Shown here: piece after piece, positions 35,943-43,500 of the stretch
How positions within the stretch are numbered: position 1 is the first letter of the stretch
Layout of the letters: the number at the start of each line of letters is the position of its first letter
From: Myxococcales bacterium
GTDB taxonomy: Bacteria > Myxococcota_A > Polyangia > Haliangiales > Haliangiaceae
Direction of reading: 5' to 3'
Length of the DNA: 64,000 nucleotides
Assembly: GCA_016716835.1 (NCBI GenBank)
Contig: JADJUW010000001.1
Coordinates: forward strand, 62,001 to 126,000
The notes under the pieces: generated by a model
Database searches by the model: none
What the model saw: the letters and a program-made list of their open reading frames with translations, nothing else
Told to the model about the DNA's origin: nothing
Made by a program: the position numbers and the translations under genes

Positions 35943-36245
35943 ATGCGCCCAACGACTTGTCGTGCACTCGTGCTTGCCACGGTCGCCATGGTTGGCGCCA
36001 GTTGTGCGAAACCCCACGTCGACCAGCCGCCCGCATCAACCGCGACGCCCGCGACCCAAGGACCGGCCGGCGCCGGTGCAGGCACGGGGGAGGAGCTCGA
36101 CTGGGCAACGGTCAAGCCCGTGGCGGCGCCGGCGCAACCCTGCGTGCGGTACGCGGCGACCGGTAACTATCACGTGTGCCTGGCGGCCGATGGCTTTGGC
36201 TGCATCCACTACGGCGATGTGTGCGACCCGGGCAAAGGCCCGTAG
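35943..36245 (+). CDS. Small lipoprotein with Cys-rich C-terminus
   Basis: The 100-residue product has a lipobox (MVGASC), a Pro/Ala/Gly linker (residues 25-50) and a compact C-terminal part with three cysteines (PCVRYAATGNYHVCLAADGFGCIHYGDVC). No family is recognised. TACGGT lies 6 nt before the ATG. It is transcribed divergently from the hydrolase lipoprotein gene and ends 34 bp from a convergent gene. Confidence 0.65.
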   Translation: MRPTTCRALVLATVAMVGASCAKPHVDQPPASTATPATQGPAGAGAGTGEELDWATVKPVAAPAQPCVRYAATGNYHVCLAADGFGCIHYGDVCDPGKGP

Positions 36246-36279
36246 ATCGCGTCTCAAAACCCTTCTTGTCTTAAACCCA

Positions 36280-37284
36280 CTAGTCAGACGTGAGCACGAG
36301 TTGCATCTTGCTGCGAAACGTAATGACCAGATCGATGTCCATGTTCACCGTCTGCTCGACCGATGGCATGGGCTTTTGCAGGTCCATCTCTACCTTGATG
36401 ACGCCGTCGCCATTGACGCCCCTCACGTAAACACGCTCGCCATCGCGTTCAAGGGTCTGCGGCGGCGCATGCATAGTTGAGGTGCCCTTGATGGTGAGCT
36501 GGCTGCCGCGCTTGGCGACAAGGTGCATGTCGCTAACCATCTTGACCTCGACGCCGTCTTGCGCGAATACCTGCACGATTTGCCACTTGGCGCCAACGCC
36601 GATCGGCGTGCTTGGCAACTGCGGCAGGACCTTCTCGATGCTGCGCAGCAGCCCCTGCGCGGTTGGCAAGGCCTCGTCGGGAATGGCCTCGGGGTAAGTC
36701 ACCTTGACGCCGCGCAAGAAACCCTCGGGCGTGAGCAGCGCGGCGAGGGTTAGCCCGGCAAACGTGGAAAGGGTCTCCGTAGCCATGCTCGCGGGAATGG
36801 CAGATTTTTCGCGTTCCTTGCCGTAAAATTTGGTGAAGGTCTGCGCAAAGCTCACGCCGCCCTCCACCGGCGTGCCGGCGACGGTGTTGAACTCCATAAC
36901 GACGGTGGGGCGAGGAAACGCCGGCCCCGCGGTGGCAAGGTCCATCTTAACTTCGAGCAGCGAGCGCTGTTTTGTGCCGGGCGCGATCGCAAAGCGCAGC
37001 ACTTCTTTTTTGCCGGTTCCAGGCGAGATGACCTTGAGGGTGCCGGGCAGCGATGATTGCCAGGGCGGCAGCTCGCGCGGGGGCTTGATGATGCCGGCGC
37101 CGGAGACCGTGCCTGGCGCGGCGTCGATTGGTAGAGGCGCGATACCCCCAGCGGCATCGGGTGCCGCAGGCGTACCATCGACCTTGCCTGGGTCGGTGCC
37201 GTTGGCGTTTGAGCTCGAGCGGTTGCCGCACCCCCCGAGCATGCAGGCGAGCAATAGCAGCTTCGTCGACGCGGGGCGGATCAT
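36280..37284 (-). CDS. Lipoprotein of unknown function, tandem paralogue 1
   Basis: The 334-residue product has lipobox LLACMLGGC, a Pro/Ala-rich linker and a beta-rich domain (LRFAIAPGTKQRSLLEVKMDL .. VGAKWQIVQVFAQDG .. KMVSDMHLVAKRGSQLTIKGTSTM). The domain is of the kind grouped as DUF6263-like, but I cannot be sure. Its downstream neighbour on the same strand is the small-lipoprotein locus; upstream lies the related lipoprotein gene (37306), 21 bp away, yet it has its own TATAAT. Confidence 0.7.
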   Translation of the reverse strand: MIRPASTKLLLLACMLGGCGNRSSSNANGTDPGKVDGTPAAPDAAGGIAPLPIDAAPGTVSGAGIIKPPRELPPWQSSLPGTLKVISPGTGKKEVLRFAIAPGTKQRSLLEVKMDLATAGPAFPRPTVVMEFNTVAGTPVEGGVSFAQTFTKFYGKEREKSAIPASMATETLSTFAGLTLAALLTPEGFLRGVKVTYPEAIPDEALPTAQGLLRSIEKVLPQLPSTPIGVGAKWQIVQVFAQDGVEVKMVSDMHLVAKRGSQLTIKGTSTMHAPPQTLERDGERVYVRGVNGDGVIKVEMDLQKPMPSVEQTVNMDIDLVITFRSKMQLVLTSD

Positions 37285-37291
37285 CTGAGAA

Positions 37292-37300
37292 ATTATATCA
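37292..37300 (-). promoter_or_regulatory. Extended -10 promoter inside a 21-bp gap
   Basis: Minus-strand TGA-TATAAT is a consensus extended -10 (hexamer 37297-37292) ending 7 nt before the ATG at 37284. It gives the downstream lipoprotein gene its own leaderless transcript despite the short gap to the gene before it. Confidence 0.6.
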
Positions 37301-37305
37301 CGGCA

Positions 37306-38265
37306 CTAGCGTTTGCGGGCCTTGGCGACCGGCGCGAGCGACCAGCTGGTCGTGCGGACGATCATTTGCTCGGTGCCACGATTGTCATACACAAGCGTCG
37401 TCGTTGACGTGCCCTTGCTCGGCGCCCACCAAGGGCTGCCCACATCGGCGTAGGTATAGCTGATGGTGCCCGTGGCCCCATAGCTTATGATCGTTAGCGG
37501 TGCGCCGTCGATCATTGCTTGTTGGGGCGCCGCGGATTCGGCGAAATCAACCTGCGCGAGCAATTGGCCCTGCTTTTTGCCCGCCTCCTCGGGCTCGATC
37601 AGACGCACCTCGGAGGTGCGGACCAGGGCGACGCCGTTGACGACATCGTTTTTGGCGTGCGTCCAGGCCGCGCCATGGCCAACGGCAACGTCCGGAAATA
37701 CCAACGTCCACTTGGCGATGATGTCGTGGAGCGCTTGTTCTTGGTTAAACAACATCTCGGGAAACTTCCAGGTGCTGGTGTCGGGCGATAGATCGCCCGC
37801 ACTGGTCACACCGAGCACGAACGAGGGCGGCTTATATCCCTTGAGATAAAAGTTGATGGCGGCGGCCTCGACGAGTTGGCGCTCGCGATCGCGCGCGGTG
37901 ACGCTGGCAATTTTAAAGTGAAGCTGCCCCGACGTGCCCTCGATGCTTGGGGTTAGCGAGCCGGCGACAACAATCGTGGGCGAGACGAGATTGCCGGACT
38001 TGGTGCGGGTCTCGGTGTCAATTGTCAGCTCGAAGCTGACCGGAGCAAGCTTGCCATAGCTCATCAGGCGTAACGGCTCGGCGCCCGGCTTGGCCACGGT
38101 CAAGCCAATGGGTGGGGCGACGGGCGTCGGTGCGAGCGCACCGGCATCGGGGGTGGCATCGCCCTTGGTCTCGCTCGGGGGCTGGGTGGCGGGGGCCGGG
38201 GCTGGTTTTTCGCCACAGGCGGTGATCGCCAGAATCGCGCAAAGAATGAAGAAACGTAAGCGCAT
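37306..38265 (-). CDS. Lipoprotein of unknown function, tandem paralogue 2
   Basis: The 319-residue product has lipobox LAITACGE, a Pro/Ala linker (residues 20-55) and a beta-rich domain similar in plan to the next gene (KLAPVSFELTIDTETRTKSGNLVSPTIVVAGSL .. VAVGHGAAWTHAKNDVVNG). The shared features (AAWTHAK vs AKWQIVQ; late VRTTSW strands) suggest a tandem pair. The ATG at 38265 gives the signal peptide and has TAGGGT 8 nt upstream. Function unknown. Confidence 0.7.
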   Translation of the reverse strand: MRLRFFILCAILAITACGEKPAPAPATQPPSETKGDATPDAGALAPTPVAPPIGLTVAKPGAEPLRLMSYGKLAPVSFELTIDTETRTKSGNLVSPTIVVAGSLTPSIEGTSGQLHFKIASVTARDRERQLVEAAAINFYLKGYKPPSFVLGVTSAGDLSPDTSTWKFPEMLFNQEQALHDIIAKWTLVFPDVAVGHGAAWTHAKNDVVNGVALVRTSEVRLIEPEEAGKKQGQLLAQVDFAESAAPQQAMIDGAPLTIISYGATGTISYTYADVGSPWWAPSKGTSTTTLVYDNRGTEQMIVRTTSWSLAPVAKARKR

Positions 38266-38367
38266 GGCCGCGGACCCTAGCATGAGAGGCCTGCGCCGTT
38301 GTGGGCAATTGCGCGGCGAAGACCGCAGAAACTTGCCCACTGACGTAGGCGCGGCGACATTGGTGAC

Positions 38368-38619
38368 ATGGGGCATATTGTCGTTGGTGGGGTGGTGCTA
38401 ACGGGCGAAGAATGGGGCGCGCTGCCTAGTGACGTGCGCACCGAGCTTACGGCGTTGGCGGCGGCGCCGCATCCGACCCCGCGTCCGGTTGCGACGGCTC
38501 AGCCGATGGCGCGGGTGCCGATTGCGCGCGTGCCCATTGCGCGCGTGCCCATCGCGCGGCGCGCGGCGGGTAGCGCAGCTGGCCCGTTGCCGCATCATGC
38601 CAATCGCATGAGTGCGTAG
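38368..38619 (+). CDS. Possible small protein antisense to the pbpC 3' end
   Basis: An 83-codon ORF. Its first 33 residues (MGHIVVGGVVLTGEEWGAL.., DVRTELTALA) look protein-like; the rest is Pro/Ala/Arg repeat caused by a 15-bp tandem repeat. It overlaps the pbpC C-terminus by 173 bp on the other strand. There is no clear promoter or ribosome site. It may be real or a shadow; no family is recognised. Confidence 0.3.
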   Translation: MGHIVVGGVVLTGEEWGALPSDVRTELTALAAAPHPTPRPVATAQPMARVPIARVPIARVPIARRAAGSAAGPLPHHANRMSA

Positions 38620-40558
38620 GCTCACCGCCTTGCTGCGCCCACGCGCGCTGGCGCGGGCAATGCGGCCCGGGCTTCATGCCAGAGGTTGCGCACACCTGCA
38701 CGCCGATAATGTTCGCAGGTCGCGGCGGCAGCGTCAGCGGCCGCGCGGCATGTAGCGACAACAAGGCCTCGCGCACCAGCGGCGCCGCAACGTCCATCGC
38801 GAGCGCGCCATGTGATGGCTGGCCATCGAAGTTGCCTGCCCACGCACCGACGAGCACCTGCTCGGTGGCGGCGACGGCCACGGTATCGGCAAAGCCGCGC
38901 ATGGTGCCGGTCTTAGCGGCGACGTCGAAGGGCAGATCAAAGGGATTGTCGCGGCCAAACACGCGGCCGCGCGCGTCGCGGTCGGCCAAGATATCCATTA
39001 CGAGCCATGCCGTTGCGTCACTGACGACGCGCGTTTCGCTGGCCTGCGGTGGACGCCACGCCTGGGCGCCGCGGGCTTGAACTGAGATAGTGGCGGCCAC
39101 ATGCCGCACGACCCCGCCGCGCACCAAAAAACCAAAGCCGGCGACTAAATCGACCAGTCGCACCTTGGCGGAGCCGAGCGCGAGTCGCAGCCCATAGTCG
39201 CGCGGGTCGCCCGCAAGGTCGGCGACGCCGGCTTTTTTAAGTAGGGTCATCACGGTGCCAATACCGGTGCGCTCGAGCACATCGACCGCGGCGAAGTTGT
39301 ACGAGCCAGCCAGCGCCTCGCGATAGGTCACCGGACCATGCTCGACGCCGGCCGACGGCACGACGTAGTTGGCCGAGACGTCGCGAAGATCGTAGGCAAT
39401 GGAGAACGGCGTATCGCCGCGCTCGAGCGCCGCGGCATAGACAAAGGGCTTGAGCGCCGAGCCAGGGTTGCGCCGGCGCGTCGCGATATTGAGCTGGCCA
39501 TCCTCGCCCTGCCAATTGGCCGAGCCGACCATCGCCAAGACTTGGCCGGTGCTGGAATCCAGGACGACCAAGCCGGCTTGGCGCACCCCGAACTCGGCGA
39601 CGGCCTCAAGGCGCATGGCGAGCGCGCGCTCGAGCCGTTCTTGCAGGGCAAGGTCGAGCGTGGTGGTCACCTCGCCGCCGCCTGCGCGAACGTGGGGTGG
39701 CAGCTGCTCGATCACCCACGCGACAAAATGTGGCGCGCGCGTCGCGGGGTGTTCGTGGCGCGATACGGCGATGCTCGCGGTGGCGGCCGCGGCTTCGTCG
39801 ACGCCAAGCAGGCCGCTGCGCTGTAGGCGCGCGATGACGGCGTCGCGGCGCGCGGTGGCCGCTTGCAGTTGCATCAGCGGATCGTAGCGTCCTGGCGCGC
39901 GCGGCAACACGGCGAGCAGCGCGGCCTCGGCCGAACTGAGCATCTCCGCATCCTTGCCAAAATACAGCTGAGCGGCGGCCGCGAGGCCATACGCGCCATT
40001 GCCAAAATACGCGCGATTAAACCATTGCTCGAGGATCTCGCGCTTGCTTAGCGCGCGTTCGAGGCGCAGCGCGAGCAAGGCTTCGGCGGCCTTATTGCCG
40101 GCGCTGCGGCGCTGCCCGGCCGAGATCAGCATGCGCGCGACCTGCATCGTCAAGGTCGAGCCACCGTACGCGATGCGCCCGGCACGAGCATTGAGCCAAA
40201 GCGCGCGCGCGATGCCGCGACCGTCGATGCCGCCGTGTTGCCAAAAATGTTCATCTTCGCTGTGAAGGACCACGGCCATGGCGATGGTCGGCACGTCCGA
40301 GAGGGGCAACCACGCGCTGCGGCTGCTGCCACCCGGGGTAGTGGCCAGGCTCGCCAGCTCGGCGCCGTGGCGATCTAAAATTACCAGCGCTTCCCCGCGC
40401 GTAGCCAGCAACGCGGTGGGCGCCGGCCACGCTAGCGCGATGAGCAGCGCGGCGTGCGTGGCCAAGGCCAGCGGCAACAAGAGCAGCGAGGCCCCCCATG
40501 TCGCCACACGCAACGCCTTGCGCGTGCGAGACGACATCGACTCGGCGTTCGCCAGCAC
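38447..40558 (-). CDS. pbpC: Penicillin-binding protein 1C
   Basis: PBP1C is a bifunctional peptidoglycan glycosyltransferase/transpeptidase. After an N-terminal membrane anchor (residues 15-45), the GT51 domain shows HSEDEHFWQHGGID with the catalytic Glu and GGSTLTMQVARML. The transpeptidase domain has SALK (PGSALKPFVYA), SYN and AKTGT. The C-terminal segment (VCATSGMKPGPHCPR) is the PBP1C-specific domain, followed by a variable Arg/Ala/Pro tail. The 703-residue length is normal. It starts 6 bp after the alpha-2-macroglobulin gene, the arrangement seen with yfhM-pbpC in Escherichia coli. Confidence 0.94.
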   Translation of the reverse strand: MLANAESMSSRTRKALRVATWGASLLLLPLALATHAALLIALAWPAPTALLATRGEALVILDRHGAELASLATTPGGSSRSAWLPLSDVPTIAMAVVLHSEDEHFWQHGGIDGRGIARALWLNARAGRIAYGGSTLTMQVARMLISAGQRRSAGNKAAEALLALRLERALSKREILEQWFNRAYFGNGAYGLAAAAQLYFGKDAEMLSSAEAALLAVLPRAPGRYDPLMQLQAATARRDAVIARLQRSGLLGVDEAAAATASIAVSRHEHPATRAPHFVAWVIEQLPPHVRAGGGEVTTTLDLALQERLERALAMRLEAVAEFGVRQAGLVVLDSSTGQVLAMVGSANWQGEDGQLNIATRRRNPGSALKPFVYAAALERGDTPFSIAYDLRDVSANYVVPSAGVEHGPVTYREALAGSYNFAAVDVLERTGIGTVMTLLKKAGVADLAGDPRDYGLRLALGSAKVRLVDLVAGFGFLVRGGVVRHVAATISVQARGAQAWRPPQASETRVVSDATAWLVMDILADRDARGRVFGRDNPFDLPFDVAAKTGTMRGFADTVAVAATEQVLVGAWAGNFDGQPSHGALAMDVAAPLVREALLSLHAARPLTLPPRPANIIGVQVCATSGMKPGPHCPRQRAWAQQGGEPTHSCDWHDAATGQLRYPPRAARWARAQWARAQSAPAPSAEPSQPDAGSDAAPPPTP
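38509..38553. repeat. Three 15-bp tandem repeats in the pbpC tail
   Basis: Units of GCGCGCGTGCCCATT type occur at 38509-38523, 38524-38538 and 38539-38553, with one to three differences. They encode the WARAQ-like repeat in the PbpC tail and, on the plus strand, ARVPI repeats. Confidence 0.75.
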
Positions 40559-40564
40559 GCCAAC

Positions 40565-43500
40565 CTAGCGCGTCACGACGAGTGTGCTCGCCGCGGTGCG
40601 GCCGCGCAGCTCGGGCTGATACATCGCCTCGACGGTGGCCGGCGCGTTGGTGAAGGTGCCATCAGTGGTGGCGCGGGTTAGGTATTCCAGCGTATGCGTG
40701 CCTGGCGATAGCCGGTCGGCAAACCACATGACGCGATCGTCTCGCATCTCGCTATGCGACCATTGCCAGCCGCCCTCGCCATCGCCGCCACCTTCACTGG
40801 TGGCCAGGCGTGGATTCACCGCTTCGAGGCCACCTGGCAGCGGGTCGACCACGGCGATCCAATTGGTATAGCGCTCGAGCTTGATCGTTAGGCGGACGCG
40901 CACCGGCTGGCCGGCGAGCACTTGGACGCCGCTGCCGCTGGCCGCGCGCGGTAAGGACACGCCCTTGACCGAGAGGTATTCGCGCGTGATCGTAAACCCT
41001 TGCGCCACCGCGTCGCCAGGGTCGCGCTTGACCTCGACCAGGCGCACGCCATAGTGCAAGGGTTCGCTGCTTTCGAGGCGCAGGGTGCCCTTGGCGTCCT
41101 TGCCGGGCACGCTCATCGCAAAGATTTTGTTGCCGGCAATCACCTGCGTCGCGAGCACGCGCCCGCCGAGCTTGATCGTCACCGTTGCGGTGGCATCCGC
41201 GGTGCGACGCGCGACGTCCGCGATGGCGATCAGCGACCATAGGTTTTCTTGCGTATTGTTCCAATACGGAGAGCCGCGGCGCGCCTCGCGCAGGCCGTGG
41301 ACCAGCTTGGGCACGAGGTCGCTGGTTGGGTCGATCTCATTGACCGCGGCGAGAATCATCGCGGTCGCGCGCGTGTCGGATGTCATGTAGAACGGCGAAT
41401 TGGTCCAGGTATCGGCAATCGCCGAGGCGCTGGTGGTGCCGACCGCGAGTTTTTGCAGCACGAGCAGGCGCGCTTCAATCAAGCGCGCCGGACTGGCCTT
41501 GGACATTGCGAGCGCCCGCCACAGAAAAGCCAGGCCGTAAGCTGGCATGGTGGCGCGCTTGTCCCATAGCGCGTCGATGATTTTCGCATCGAGCTTGCCG
41601 CGCTCGGCGAGCAAATACGCGCCCATCGCCGCCGTCGCCAAGTCGCCGCGATCTTTGGTCGCCTCGCGCGAGCCGAGGTATTGCCGCATGGCGTCGTATG
41701 CGCGATCCAGCGCCGCCGTATCGACTTTCAGCCCTGCCTTCTGCGCTTCGCGCAGGCCAAAAATGGCGTAGGCCGTTAGGTGAGGGTAGGGCTCAGAGTC
41801 TGGCCACAGCGAGAAGTGGCCATTGTATTGTTGGTGGCGCACCACCTTGGCGAGGCCGGCGGCGAGAAACTCGTCGACCTTGGCCTTAGGCAGGCTTTCG
41901 ATGCCCATCTGCTCGGCCAAATCTTTGGCCTTGGTCAGTGGGATAAAGCGCGACAGCGTTTGCTCGAGGCAGCCATAAGGGTACTCGACCAGGTAGCGCA
42001 ACGCCGGCTCCAAATCGGCCATGCCGGTACGATCGATCGTTAGGCGCACTTCGCTCTCGCTGGCAATCGTGCCGGCGCCGAGTCGCAGCGGCAATTCAAA
42101 CGCGCCGCCGGCGATCTTGCCGCTCGCCGCGGTCTTGATATCAACTGTGCGCGGGCGTCGTACCGGAATTTCGAGCTGGACCGCATCTTGTTCAGCGCCC
42201 ATGGAGACGGCAAACCCGACGGTGCTGGTTTTGACGTCGCTGACCGTGGCGGGGAAATACACCGCCACCGAGCCGCTAGCCGGGAGCTTTACTTCCTTGG
42301 TGGAAGCGGCAAGCGTCAGGCCCGTCACCGACGCGACCACCTTGGCGGTGCCCGCGGTGCCGGTGTAGTTGTGCACCACGACGCCGATCGAGGTTTGATC
42401 GCCTGGTTGGTAAACGCGGGCGAGCGCCGGCATCGCCATCAGCGGCTTCTTCACGGTAAAGCGCTTGTCGCTGGCGCCAAAGCGCTCGCCAATGTCTGCA
42501 GCGACCGCCATCACGCGATAGGCGGTGAGATTGTCGGGCGCGTTAAACGAGAACGTGGCCACCCCCTTGGCGTCGGTGACCACGGCTGCCTTCCAGTACG
42601 CCGAGGCGACAAACTTGGAGCGGACGCGCCCGGGGTTGCTGCCGGCGTCGCCGCCCTCGTCGCCGTCCGCGTCTTTTTTCTTGTCGCGCAGGCGCGCGAT
42701 GCGGCCGAGGTTGGTGCTGCTGTCGACGCCAAGGCCAAATGGCGCATAGAAGCGTTTCATGGGGTTCGGCGTCTGATAATTGATGAGTTGCAGCACGCCT
42801 TCGTCGGCCGCTGCTAACGAAAGCTCGGCTTGAACGGGTTTGCCGCGCGACGACACGGTGATGGTACCGGTGACGAGTTCACCTGGTTTTACCTCGGCGC
42901 GATCGAGCTTGATATCGACGGTTAGCTCCTTGCTCGACGCGTCGACGGGCAGGGTGGCCATGCCCATTTGCAGGCGCGGACGCTCCTCGTCGGCGGCGCC
43001 GGTGCGGCCCTTAACAAAGGCGATGCTGGCAAACACGTTGGGCGCGTATTGGTCTTTGATCGGCACCATCATGGCTTGGCTGGCGCTATCGAGCCGTTGC
43101 ACCGAGGCCTCGATAATGCCGTCGCGCTCAATGGTGAGCAGCGCGGTGGGGCGCTTAAAGTCGCTCTGCGCAACGATGGTCGCGGTATCGCCGATCTTAT
43201 AGTCGCGCTTATTGGCGATGAGCTTCATCTTGGATTCGTCGCTGTAGGCCCAGCCACCTTCGCCGGCGCCGGTTAGCCAAATGCCACTGCTCGCCGCGAT
43301 GCTGCGGCCGCGGCTATCTTTTGATTCGATGAGGATGGAGTACGAGCCCGGCAACTTGCCGACGAGCTCGGCCTTGGTGATGCCGGTGACCTTGAGGTCT
43401 TTGACCATCGCGACGGTTTGTTTCTCTTCGCAGTCGCTGCGCATCTGCACCATGCCAATGCGGCGGCATTCCCATGACGAGCGCACCAGCGACAGGCGCG

